Positions 45,827 through 55,192 of a stretch of DNA of 64,000 nucleotides are shown in pieces. Every line of letters starts with the position of its first letter. The first letter of the stretch is position 1. Below the pieces are notes generated by a model. That model ran no database searches. It saw nothing but the letters and a program-made list of their open reading frames with translations, and was not told the DNA's origin. The stretch comes from Protula sp. h YS-2021 (Eukaryota; Annelida; Polychaeta; Sabellida; Serpulidae): positions 55,120,510 to 55,184,509 of the forward strand of contig OX457024.1 of the NCBI GenBank assembly GCA_949752745.1, in the 5' to 3' direction. Made by a program: the position numbers and the translations under genes.

Positions 45827-46139
45827 ATGTATTCAGGCTAATCAACCTTTTCTTTACTTACTCTCATGCAGCAGGCCTAAACGACGTAAATCTTTGCTAC
45901 AACAAGCTACCAAGGAATTAACTAGCCTGTTTGAAATTTGTTTGAATATATTGCGAGGGCATTTACCCTTAAGCTCAGAAAAGGTATAAGGAATTCAAGC
46001 GTGAACGTTCCTACGCACACTGGCAGATGAGAAGATATCACTTCGAAGAAAAAAGAAGTTGGTTAATCAGAAAGGAGGATTCATTGGAGCTATTGCTAAA
46101 TTTGCATTACCCTTGTTAGCTCAGTTGCTGTTAAAATGA
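45819..46139 (+). pseudogene. Copy A: 108-aa basic/hydrophobic protein (frameshifted)
   Basis: MSKCIQANQPFLYLLSCSRP, KRRKSLLQQATKELTSLFEI, then a one-base insertion near 45982, and the conserved RRKKKLVNQKGGFIGAIAKF end in another frame. See 52413-52739. Confidence 0.75.
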
Positions 46140-46708
46140 AACATACTTTGAAAATGGTCCTCATTCCTGAATATGAATATAAAATGTGTTAGAAGGGAAG
46201 GGAAAAGACGGTGGAATCAAAACCAAAGTGAATAAACTTTTACGTGGGAAAAGGTGAAAAGGCAATAGAAATGTCTCAAGTTCTTCGACGTCATTTACGA
46301 ACAATTCAGTCACAGCAACAACAACAAAAGTCTGTTGCATCATCCAATGCAGAAAAATCAGAGAAGTCACAACAGTTTCTTAACCATTTTCAACCTATTT
46401 TTCATGTAAAACTAACACAACTTCTGGCAGAACTTAAGAAACATGGTACGAGATTGACGGATAAAAATGAACTTGTTTTAAAAACGGGTACTGTCATCAC
46501 GAATTCCAACATAACTGATTTGTTGAAAGAAGCATTGGTTGCTACAAGAAAAAAAGAACGACGAGAACCACTACATGGATGGAAGCAGTCTATTGAGGAA
46601 ATTGTAGACGCTATTTTTGGCAAAAAAAAGACAACTCGTGAAGATATTATAACAGAGATAAAACAACGTCAACAATGGCTATTTCCAGAAGGATGGGAAA
46701 CTTTTTAA
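46136..46708 (+). pseudogene. Copy A: 188-aa protein homologue
   Basis: Starts MKHTLKMVLIPEYEYK, then a shift and stop. From 46244 the frame runs open to EGWETF, with HVKLTQLLAELKKHGTRLTD, ELVLKTGTVITNSNITDLLK and KERREPLHGWKQSIEEIVDA. See 54303-54869. Confidence 0.78.
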
Positions 46709-47590
46709 CATGGATTAAAGAGTTAAAGAGTTATGGTATTGTTGTTGTAAAGAAAATGAAAATAAAAATACTATTGTTGTATAATATTGTCAAGGAGAAG
46801 TAGTAGACACCAATGTATATCATGTAGACAACAATTTGGACACCAATGCAGATCATGTAGACAGTGTGGATGGCGTGTGTCAAACATGAAGTAATGAAGT
46901 AATGGCTTCGAATTATCAAATTCGTATGCTCCGAACCATCTATTTGAAAGGAAAATATGAAATGGTCTTAGCTGAAATTCAATATCTACATGCATGGTCT
47001 ACGATGAAGTCTAACTTGGACTATTATGTGAAATATATATCGGATTATACATCTGATGGTGTCTTTAAAACAGTGTATATTGCCCATGGCTATTAGAAAA
47101 CCCCTAGTGAAGTCGTTTAAGCGATAAATCAAGCCTTTAAAGATGCCTTCACCACTGACGAAGCCAATGTGTCTCCAGTGAGATAAAATTACAAGGAAAG
47201 TCTCTCTGATGTTAAAAGATAATTTTGCCTTGTCATTTTCCACGGGATTAAGAGAATTGTTAGAATTTACACCATATATGGCTTATGTTAATCAAAGTGA
47301 GGCGCGGCATATGCTTGATATTAAACATGGATTTTATACACTCTATGTGTATTGTAGTATACGTGAATCGCAGGTTGTAGGAGATCATTGTGTGCCTTTG
47401 CTACAATCTGTTGGAATACAAGGGCATGCTGGAGACATTATTATGAAAACTTATGGAGAACCTCATTATGTTCCTGTAAATCCAAATTTGACACGATAAA
47501 ATGAATATTAAGGATGACACAGGTGAAAACGTCTTATTGAAGAGTAGGAAAGTGATATGTAAACTTCATTTTCGACCAAAAGCATCATAA
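46693..47590 (+). pseudogene. Copy A: lipid-anchor-like protein start and 254-aa virion-like protein relic
   Basis: 46693: MGNFLTWIKELK, the start of the small protein seen at 54109-54318, soon lost. From about 46900: ASNYQIRMLRTIYLKGKYEM, VLAEIQYLHAW, later KHGFYTLYVYCSIRESQVVG, DHCVPLLQSVGIQGHAGDII, PHYVPVN and LHFRPKAS. The N-terminal 23 residues found in copy C are deleted. Several stops are present. Confidence 0.75.
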
Positions 47591-47639
47591 AAGCATATAA
47601 GTAGTAGGAAAATAAGGGTTCTGCCGCAGTGACGTCATT

Positions 47640-48600
47640 CTACCCCCCTCTCCTCCCCTCCCCCCCCCCTAGGCGAGCACATTCTATCAAGTCAGCATAA
47701 GTTACACACCGCAATTTGATCACATGCAAAATCGGTGTGCCACAGGACAGGTGGCAAAAATCAAGAAATGACAAAGTTCACAGCGTGAGAAACAATTCCA
47801 CTAAAACAGGTGGTAAAAATCAACAGAAGAAAGAGCTCACAGCGTGAGAAAGATTTAAAATAAGACGCAAACCGTGAGAGAGAGCGGCAGCAGGCATAGA
47901 GTAAGTCGACCTCCCCCACCCCCTCCCCCCGGGGGTCGAATTTTCGATTTTGCATATTTATCCGTTTCAGACAATTCTAAACATTTTTGTTTTTTTTTTT
48001 TTTGGGTTGACCTCCCCCCCTCCTCCCCCCGGGTCGAATTTGTGATTTTTGCATATTTATCCGTTTCAGACAATTCTAAACATTTTTGTTTTTTTTTTGG
48101 GTCGACTTCCCCCCCCCCCTCTCCCCGGGTCGAATTTTTGATTTTTGCATATTTATCCGTTTCAGACAATTCTGAGCATTTTTTGGTTTTTTGGGGTCGA
48201 CCTCTCCCCCTCCCCCTCCGGGGTCGAATTTGTGATTTTTGCATATTTTTTCGTTTCAGACCATTCAGAACATTTTTGGTTTTTTGGGTCGTCCTCCCTC
48301 CGCTACCCCCCACCCCCCCACCCCTGGGGGTCGAATTTGTGATTTTTGCATATTTATCCATTTCAGACAATTCTGAACATTTTTGGTTTTTCGGGTTGAC
48401 CTCCCCCTCCCCCTCCCCCCCCCCCCCCCCGGGGTCGAATTTGTGATTTTTGCATATTTATCCGTTTCGGGCAATTTTGAACATTTTTGGTTTTTTTGGG
48501 TCGACCCTCCTCTCCCCCCTCGGGTCGAATTTGTGATTTTTGCATATTTATCCGTTTCAGACAATTCTGAACATTTTTGGTTTTTTGGGTCGACCTCCCT
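47640..48600 (+). repeat. C-run satellite array, about 95-108 bp unit
   Basis: After a C-rich stretch and two or three CACAGCGTGAGAAA words (47780-47850, also at 40955), about seven units run from 47930 to 48600: GGGTCGAATTTGTGATTTTT, GCATATTTATCCGTTTCAGA, then GAACATTTTTGGTTTTTTGG and a C run. The open frames on both strands here are repeat artefacts. Confidence 0.9.
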
Positions 48601-48604
48601 CTCC

Positions 48605-48945
48605 CCTTTACTTAAAATTGCGATAACTTTCGTTATAGTTGACCAATTTGTATGAAAATTTCACTGTTTGATTCAGTTTTATGTAAAGTTTAACACAGTT
48701 ATGGGCTACTTGCACCGACGGCTGTATGCATTTTTGCAACAAGCCGCCATTTTAACTTAAAATTGCGATAACTTTCGTTATAGTTGACTGATTTGTATGA
48801 AAATTTCGCAGTTTATTTTAAATTCTGCTGAGTCTTGATATATGATGTGTAACTTGTTTAACAAGTTTGAACAAGTTTGAACAAGTTACACATCATATTT
48901 TGATTACATCAAAGTGGTATAAATACATGTGTGACGAGAAAAATC
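48605..48945 (+). promoter_or_regulatory. Copy B left border: foldback repeats and TATA promoter
   Basis: Two copies of AATTGCGATAACTTTCGTTA with ATAGTTGAC (48611 and 48762) match, inverted, the tandem array at 60110-60950 beyond copy C. Next come AACAAGTTTGAACAAG words and TATAAATA at 48918-48925, followed by ACATGTGTGACGAGAAAA, also found (inverted) upstream of copy C. Confidence 0.7.
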
Positions 48946-48952
48946 ATTCACA

Positions 48953-49345
48953 ATGTCAACATTGCTTTTCCATCGATGTGTAGAGACCATGGATGACGTC
49001 TTCAAAGTGAATTATGCTGACTGGGTGTTTTCAAAGCTTCCTGCTTTTGAATCGGATTGGATGTTACAAGTGAAGAATTTGCATCAGCATTGGGAAGCGG
49101 TTGGAAAGACCATTTCAAGAGATCGTTTCATCCACTCATTTCTACGTGAATGTGAAGAACTGTATTTGCCATTAACTTACGACATTGATTTAGCATTTAT
49201 CAACGCGAATACAATTTGGGTAGTTGAGCTCATGTGAGTTGTGGCTGCAAGAATCATTTTACATTATGATGATGACATTCCATTGACGACGAATGTATCA
49301 GAACTTGTTCAATTCAACCATGGACGAGTTGAAGTGAATTCGTAA
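48953..49345 (+). pseudogene. Copy B: 144-aa W-EC family protein (nonsense)
   Basis: Counterpart of 59369-59803: MSTLLFHRCVETMDDVFKVN, LQVKNLHQHWEAVGKTISRD, HSFLRECEE, DIDLAFINANT, then TGA at 49235-49237 and a second stop near 49343. The TATA box is 35 nt before the first ATG and 71 nt before the second (MDDVFK, 48989), so the second may be the true start. Confidence 0.8.
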
Positions 49346-49420
49346 CTTTGCAAGATGTTTGCTGGGTATAGTTGGGTATAAAAGGGAGTGAACTCACAGT
49401 TATCATTTCATTGTGCAGCC

Positions 49421-50055
49421 ATGGAGAACAAGACAAGCAGCTTTAAAATTAGTGCTAACTTAACCATTACTGTGGAGCATGGACAATTTAGACCATTTCT
49501 TCGAATCACACGTGGGGAGAGGTGGCTTGCTTTATCACCATCCTTGTGGCAGATTGTGTGTGAGAGATTGAAAAATTAACGCAACATTGGCTTCAAACTG
49601 TACTTAACGCAAACGAAGTGGCTTGAAGTCATTTCATACTTGGATAAGTGCTATGTGAGTTTTGTGCAAACATCACTGTCTGAAGGGAAAGAATATACGC
49701 GTTACATCAACATGAATGATGGTGAATGGGAGACATTGCTTCAGAAATGGAGACCATCAACTCAGTCTTATTCGCCAAACCGAAGCCATGTACGGAATGC
49801 CATTGGAAGAAAACTCCTATCAAGCTGCAAAAGGATAAGCGAATGAAAGTGTCAAAGCTATCCAAGAACAGACTGGCTGAAGTTCGATTGGAGAATATGA
49901 ACGTGCAAAATCAACTTGGACTTACCTGTGAAAATTGTGGTGCTTGCGGATATGCTGAGGATTATGATTGTCACTGCCATAAGTACAATTGCAAGTTGTG
50001 TGAACCTGACAACTTCTGCAACAAGTACGGCTCACTAACAGTATCTGTCGAGTAA
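49421..50055 (+). pseudogene. Copy B: CxxC-rich zinc protein
   Basis: MENKTSSFKISANLTITVEH to KIVCERLKN-like text, a TAA at about 49577, a one-base loss near 49746, then CTECHWKKT, CENCGACGYAEDYDCHCHKY and CNKYGSL (one finger Cys changed to Tyr). TATAAAAG at 49377-49384 is 44 nt before the ATG. See 58691-59329. Confidence 0.8.
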
Positions 50056-50119
50056 GACTACAAGTCATTTGCTTGCCAGCCGTCAAAGTGTGCAGACGTG
50101 TCGTATGGATATGTGAAAG

Positions 50120-50386
50120 ATAGATGCAGAAACGTTTTTCAAGGGTATGTGGACTGCATGATAAGTGAACTGGATCTATTCAACAACAGTTGGAACACTT
50201 TGACATCTATTGGGAGCTTGCTCATTCCACGCTGAACGTACCAAAATGATGCGAGAATTTCATCAAAGAGTGTGGTGACATTGACGGAGCTGAGGAGTTT
50301 TATGTTGAAGCAGCATATCACTTTGCTCGATTTGATCCAAGACTGTTTGATGAAGTGAGAGAGTGGTTAATCTACATTGCAGTATA
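50120..50386 (+). pseudogene. Copy B: small W-EC family protein (broken)
   Basis: DAETFFKG, YVDCMISEL, FDIYWELAHSTLN, ENFIKECGDIDGAEEFYVEA, FARFDPRLFDEVREW in changing frames; it overlaps the next ATG in the same TAATG fashion as copy A. See 57337-57660. Confidence 0.7.
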
Positions 50387-50719
50387 ATGGCAGACATTAC
50401 ATTGAGACAATATATTGTGCAAAAAACATATTGTGAAGAAATGTTATTAGCTGTAAAAAAGTTTGCATGTTTAGTATGCCCTGCTTGTCAAAATGAAGAG
50501 TGTCAAGAACATACTTGTCATTCTGCGGGTGCCTATACATACTGGAATGAAGCTAAATAATATATTCATTTAGATAAAGTGTTAGATAATGCAAATCAAC
50601 GTTGTGAAAAATATGGTGTAGATGCTATCACATTAGATGAATTAAGTAGTTGGTTAATGTTCATTGAAGATCAATGAACTCCAATTATTCACACCATTGT
50701 ATCAATACTTGATTTGTAA
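50387..50719 (+). pseudogene. Copy B: 110-aa Cys protein with two stops
   Basis: Frame-preserving copy of 57054-57386 with stops at about codon 58 (WNEAK then TAA) and near codon 97 (FIEDQ then TGA). CPACQNEECQEHTC is kept. Confidence 0.8.
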
Positions 50720-50810
50720 GATATGTTGATTGAGTTATAAAAACATGTTGATTGAGTTGTAAGACAAAATAAAAAGATATGCTGACAAATGTTAATCATT
50801 AAGTGTTAAC

Positions 50811-51821
50811 ATGTCGACGTGGAAAGACTACTTAACCAATATTTACTTTAAACCTGGTCAACCTGGGGCATTTGCTGGCCCTTATAAACTTTATCACATA
50901 TTAAAAAAACATGATCAACCAGTCACTCATTCGCAAGTGAAGAAATGGTTACAGGATCAAGATGCCTTCAGTTTACTACAACCTGTAAAATATTGGTTTA
51001 AAAGGCAACATGTCATTACACGTGGAATTGATTACATGTGGGATTTTGATTTAGCTGACATGGGAAACATAGCTCCCTATAATGATGACACCCGCTTTTT
51101 ATTAGTTGTCATTGATGTGTTTTCCAAATATTTATGGGTGCAGCCAATACCTAATAAATCACATACCAGTGTCATAGAAGCCTTTCAAAAGATTTTTCAT
51201 GAAACACATCGAAGACCACGAACTCTAAGGTCAGATAAAAGAACTGAATTTAAAAATAGATAGGTAAAAGCATTTTTGAAGAAGGAGGGAATACTTGCCT
51301 ATACGACAAAGAATGAAACCAAAGCCAACTTTTCTGAGAGAGTCATTCGTACTCTAAAGGGAATAATGTATCGATATTTCCCACATAATCAAACTTATCG
51401 GTATATGGACATCCTTTCAGACTTAGTGTATAATTACAACCATAGACCTCATGGCTCCCTCCCTAATAAGTATGCTCCAGCAGATATTCGTAAAGACATC
51501 GAATCAAAAGTGTGGAAGTATATGTATATAGACAAATTGAAATTGAAACCAAAGAAGAAAAAACCCTACAAATTTAAAATTGGTGATCAGGTTCGCATTT
51601 CTCACATGAAATATGTATTTCAACGGGATTATCATATAAAGTGGACGCAAGAAGTCTTTATTATCACACATCGTTGTAAGAAGCAAGGAATACACTTATA
51701 TCGTGTGAAAGACTTTTTAGACGAGGATATTGATGGGTATTTCTATAAAGAAGAACTGCAGAAAGTAACAAAAGATATTGAATCTGTCTACAGAATTGAA
51801 AAGATGGTAAAACGTCTCTAG
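50811..51821 (+). pseudogene. Copy B: DDE integrase, one nonsense codon, C-terminal end deleted
   Basis: MSTWKDYLTNIYFKPGQPGA, GIDYMWDFDLADMGNIAPYN (first Asp), FLLVVIDVFSKYLWVQPIPN, RSDKRTEF (second Asp; the usual Gly after Lys is Arg), FKNR then TAG at about 51261, and KANFSERVIRTLK (Glu). The open part runs on to YRIEKM and then, because of a deletion of about 120 bp, directly into the middle of the ATPase Walker A region. The chromodomain-like end is lost. Confidence 0.88.
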
Positions 51822-52420
51822 TTAGAGAAACTCTAGAACAAAAGTTGATTAAACCCTCTCCAAAAACCATTTGATGGCTCTATGCATCAGATCAGTCTTT
51901 ATACAAGGGAATGAAGGGTGTGGAATTTTACCAAGGCATTCCAGATGGCATTGAAGAGCGTTTTAACCCGAAAAAAACTAAACTTACTCATCACTGATGA
52001 CTTAATGACTAAATGTCATAGTGATGAGCGTATGACACGTCTCTTTAGTGTTGGCAGCAGTCAACAAAATCTAAGCATTATTTTTATTGTTCATAATTTG
52101 TTCCATCATGGTAGAGAAATGCGAAATATTAGTTTGAATACACATTACATCATTCTGTTTAAAATCCTAGAGACAGTCAACAAATAAGTACATTAGCGCG
52201 ACAAATGTATCTTGGAAAATCTGAATTTCTCACAGAAGCCTATCAAGATGCTACGAGCAAACCTCATGGCTATTTATTCGTTGATTTGAAGCCGAAGACG
52301 AATGATCAACTACGTATTCGTACAGGCATTTTACCAAAAGATACACATTACGTATATGTTGATAAAGTAGCGTATGAACAAGAACCAAGTCACTTGACCA
52401 TTCGCAGCCAAGATGTCTAA
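51805..52420 (+). pseudogene. Copy B: ATPase without its N-terminus
   Basis: The first bases correspond to the last residues of Walker A (GKTSL, now out of frame). Then come a TGA near 51873, MKGVEFYQGIPDGIEERFNP, a shift, LLITDDLMTKCHSDERMTRL (Walker B with Thr for Ile), a second shift near 52170, and SEFLTEAYQDATSKPHGYLF. It ends in GATGTCTAA, which overlaps the next ATG. Confidence 0.82.
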
Positions 52421-52739
52421 ACGTATTCAAGCGAATCAACTTTTTCTTCACTTGCTCGCACGCAGCGGGTCTAAACGACGTAAATCCTTGTTACAACAAG
52501 CTAATCAGGAGGAATTAACTAGCTTGTTTGAAATTTGTTTGAATATATTGCGAGGACATTTACCCTTAAGCTCAAAAAGGTATAAGGAATTCAAGCGTGA
52601 ATGTCATACCCTACGCACACTGGCAGATAAGAAGATATCACTTCGAAGAAAAAAGAAGTTAGTTAATCAGAAAGGAGGATTTATTGGAGCTATTGCTAAA
52701 TTTGCATTATCTTTGTTAGCTCAGTTGCTGTTAAAATGA
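52413..52739 (+). CDS. Copy B: 108-aa basic protein with hydrophobic C-terminus (intact)
   Basis: The best copy of this family. The ATG overlaps the ATPase stop by eight bases (ATGTCTAA). The first 60 residues are Lys/Arg-rich (SGSKRRKSLLQQ, LSSKRYKEFKREC). Then follow RRKKKLVNQKGGF and IGAIAKFALSLLAQLLLK, an amphipathic/hydrophobic tail. Small proteins with a basic region followed by QKGGF and a hydrophobic helix recur in Maverick-like elements (recollection) and recall adenovirus core/lytic peptides; a virion core or membrane-active role is inference. The stop TGA overlaps the next gene's ATG (ATGA). Confidence 0.75.
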   Translation: MSKRIQANQLFLHLLARSGSKRRKSLLQQANQEELTSLFEICLNILRGHLPLSSKRYKEFKRECHTLRTLADKKISLRRKKKLVNQKGGFIGAIAKFALSLLAQLLLK

Positions 52740-53248
52740 AACATACTATGAAAATGGTCCTCATTCCTGAATATGAATATAAAATGTTGTTAGAAAAGAA
52801 GGGCAAAGATGGTGAAATCAAAACGAAAGTGAATAAACTTTTACGTGGGAAGCGCACTCGTGAAAATTGTCTCAAGTTCTTGGACGTCATTTACGAACAA
52901 CTCAGTCACAACAAAAGTCTGTCCAAAGGAGAAAAATCAGAAAAGTCCCAACAGTTTCTAACCCATTTTCAACCTATTTATCATGTAAAACTAACACAAC
53001 TTCTGGCAGAACTTAAGAAATATGGTACGAGATGGACAGATAAAAATGAACTTGTTTTAGAAACGGGTACTGTCATTACAAATTCCAACATTATTGATTT
53101 GTTGAAAGAAGCATTGGTTGCTACAAGAAGAAAAGAACGACGAGAACCACCACATGGCTGGAAGCAGTTTATTGAGGAAATTGTAGGCGCTAATATTCCA
53201 AAAACTGTTTTTGGCAAAAAGACAGCTCGTGCAGATATTACAAAATAG
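52736..53248 (+). pseudogene. Copy B: 188-aa protein homologue, premature stop near the end
   Basis: Open for 170 codons: MKHTMKMVLIPEYEYKMLLE, HVKLTQLLAELKKYGTRWTD, ETGTVITNSNIIDLLKEALV, EPPHGWKQFIEEIVGANIPK; then TAG where copy C has about 17 more residues (QRQQ-FPEGW). A one- or two-base change around 52860 alters the segment after RGKRTREN. It could still yield a nearly full product. Confidence 0.7.
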
Positions 53249-53337
53249 ATACAACAACGTCAACAAAGGTTGTTTCCAGAAGAACCACTTGACGAAGAAA
53301 ATGGTTGCGATATGCAAGGGATCGTGTGTATTAGCTT
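53249..53337. other. Junction where copies B and C meet tail to tail
   Basis: Copy B homology ends after QQRLFPEE (about 53285). Copy C homology (its 3' end) begins at 53338. The short stretch between has no match that I can place, apart from CGACGAAGAAAATGG-like text. Copy B lacks the last two cassette genes entirely. Confidence 0.65.
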
Positions 53338-54102
53338 TCATAATGCTTTTGGTCGAAAATGAAGTTTACAGATCACCTTTCCAGTTTTAAATGGAACATT
53401 ATGGCCTGTGTCGTCCTTAATATTCATTTCTATCACGTCAAATTTGGACGTGTTTACAGGAACATAATGCGGTTCGTCGTAAGTTTTCATAACAATGTCT
53501 CCATCATGACCTTGTATTCCAACAGAACGTAGCAAAGGAACATAATGATCACCAACAACTTGTGGTTCACAAATGCTACAATACACATAAAGTGTATAAA
53601 ATCCCTGTTTCACATCAGATTTATGTTCAGCTGTACACGTTTCAGTATACCATTGATCTAGGATAAAGCATAAAATCTCAGCTAATTCAGCGGAGAATGA
53701 CACTTCAAAGCCATAATTTAGAAATAGAAAAAAACGTCGTCTAATTTTATCAAACTTTATCCGAATAGCTTCTTTAAGATCATCTTTCATAGAATTAGCC
53801 GCTTCTTCATTCACTGCATGACATATTTCATGCATGGTTCTGTAATAACCATAAGGAATATTGATAGTGTCAAGGACAACATCTGTCAGTGGTTGTTGTC
53901 GATACTGAATAGAATAGTCCATTCCATGTCTCATAGTTGTCCATGTATGTGGATATTGAATTTCAGCTAAAGCCACCTCATATTTTCCATTCAGATAGAT
54001 GGTTCGAGGCATACGAATTTGGTAATTCGAAGCCTTGTTGTTGGGATAATAGTTCATACTAGCATTGCTAGGCAAAGTAATGTAAAAACTATTCGACTCC
54101 AT
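53338..54102 (-). CDS. Copy C: 254-aa putative virion protein (YPHTW family)
   Basis: Intact frame. The N-terminus FYITLPSNASMNYYPNN, then NYQIRMPRTIYLNGKYEVAL and AEIQYPHTW (Trp at residue 54), with later blocks GFYTLYVYCSICEPQVVGDH, VPLLRSVGIQGHDGDIV, PHYVPV and KLHFRPKAL. I recall this pattern (LPSNSS near the start, GxWEVGLxEIxYPxTW) from unannotated proteins of invertebrate Maverick-like elements. A minor capsid/penton or fibre role is possible, not shown. No signal peptide or membrane segment. It is the last gene of the cassette, 6 nt after the stop of the preceding one, so the two probably share a transcript. It is the only uninterrupted copy here. Confidence 0.75.
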   Translation of the reverse strand: MESNSFYITLPSNASMNYYPNNKASNYQIRMPRTIYLNGKYEVALAEIQYPHTWTTMRHGMDYSIQYRQQPLTDVVLDTINIPYGYYRTMHEICHAVNEEAANSMKDDLKEAIRIKFDKIRRRFFLFLNYGFEVSFSAELAEILCFILDQWYTETCTAEHKSDVKQGFYTLYVYCSICEPQVVGDHYVPLLRSVGIQGHDGDIVMKTYDEPHYVPVNTSKFDVIEMNIKDDTGHNVPFKTGKVICKLHFRPKAL

Positions 54103-54108
54103 GATGGA

Positions 54109-54318
54109 CTAAATGGTATATGTGCGTTGACGTTGTCTATATACATCACGATAGCGCGCGCCATTCGCAGATGTATGCAAATGATATGTCTCATAATCTT
54201 TCACATCATGATCTATTACTTCTCCTTCACAACACGCACTTGCACATCTTATTTTTACAGGAATTGTTGTTTCTTGACAACAACATAGCTCTTTCAGCCA
54301 TGTTAAAAATTTTCCCAT
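54109..54318 (-). CDS. Copy C: 69-aa possible lipid-anchored protein
   Basis: Starts MGKFLTWLKELCCCQE. Gly2 with Thr6 fits the N-myristoylation pattern M-G-x3-(S/T), and the CCC triplet is a plausible palmitoylation site. Further Cys follow (CASACCEGE) and then a polar, charged tail. Copy A keeps MGNFLTWIKELK. It overlaps the end of the 188-aa gene by 16 bases. Function unknown; anchoring an assembling particle or protein to a membrane is one idea (inference). Confidence 0.6.
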   Translation of the reverse strand: MGKFLTWLKELCCCQETTIPVKIRCASACCEGEVIDHDVKDYETYHLHTSANGARYRDVYRQRQRTYTI

Positions 54319-54869
54319 CCTTCAGGAAACTGTCTTTGTTGACGCTGTTTCATTTCTGTTGTAATGTCCTCACGATTGGTCTTTTTACTAAACATTGTTT
54401 TTGGAATATTAGCATCTACAATTTCCTGGATAAACGGATGCCAACCATGCGGTATTGCTCGTTCTTTTCTTCTTGTTGCCACCAATGCTTCTTTCATCAA
54501 ATCAACAATGTTGGAATTTGTGATAATATCGCCCGTTTTCATCACAAGTTCATTCTTGTCTGTCCATATCGTACCATGTTTCTTCAGTTCTGCTAAAAGT
54601 TGCATTACTTTTCCATGATAGATAGGTTGAAAATGACTTAAAAATAACTTTTCTGGTGATGATGACGCAACAGGCTTTTGTCCTTGTAGTTGTTGTGACT
54701 GACTTGTTCGTAAATGACGACCAAGAAGTTGAGACATTTCCATAACCTTTTCACGCGTTCGTTTCCCACGTAAAAGTGTATTTACTTTTGTTTTGATGTC
54801 ATTTTTCTTTTCTAATAACAGTTTGTATTCATATTCAGGAATGAGGACCATTTTCATAGTATGTTTCAT
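54303..54869 (-). CDS. Copy C: 188-aa protein of unknown function
   Basis: Intact. The N-terminus KMVLIPEYEYKLLLEKK is followed by a basic linker, a Ser/Gln-rich stretch, then YHGKVMQLLAELKKHGTIWT, TNSNIVDLMKEALVATRRKE and HGWHPFIQEIVDANIPK, ending in FPEGWENF. Similar proteins (VLVPxxEY start, later G-x2-I-x-GSNI-x-DL) recur in invertebrate Maverick-like elements as I recall, with no known role. No catalytic signature. The start overlaps the preceding stop (ATGA), as in copies A and B, suggesting coupled translation or a shared transcript. Confidence 0.78.
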   Translation of the reverse strand: MKHTMKMVLIPEYEYKLLLEKKNDIKTKVNTLLRGKRTREKVMEMSQLLGRHLRTSQSQQLQGQKPVASSSPEKLFLSHFQPIYHGKVMQLLAELKKHGTIWTDKNELVMKTGDIITNSNIVDLMKEALVATRRKERAIPHGWHPFIQEIVDANIPKTMFSKKTNREDITTEMKQRQQRQFPEGWENF

Positions 54870-55192
54870 TTTAACAGCAGTTGGGCTAATAAGGGCAAAG
54901 CAAATTTAGCAATAGCTCCAATGAATCCTCCTTTCTGATTAATCAACTTCTTTTTTCGTTGAAGTGATATCTTCTTATCTGCCAGTGTGCGTAGGGTATG
55001 ACGTTCACGCTTGAATTCCTTATACCTTTTTGAGCTTAAGGGTAAATGTCCTCGCAATATATTCAAACAAATTTTAAACAAGCTCATTAATTCCTCTTCG
55101 TAGCTTGCTATAGCAAGGATTAACGACGTTTAGGCCCACTGCCTGCGAGCAAATGAAGAAAAGGCTGGTTTGCGCGAATACGTTTAGACATC
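54866..55192 (-). pseudogene. Copy C: 108-aa basic/hydrophobic protein (broken N-terminus)
   Basis: Aligns with the intact copy at 52413-52739 but has TAA where Lys is expected (about codon 24), a TAG, and a one-base loss near 55095. The second half from MSLFKICLNILRG (55087) to the QKGGFIGAIAKFALPLLAQL tail is open and could be made from that internal Met. Confidence 0.75.

Noticed and set aside
47855..48655. Overlapping frames of up to 190 codons on both strands
   Set aside because: They follow from the period of the C-run satellite being read through; composition is Pro/Phe repeats and no family signal is present.
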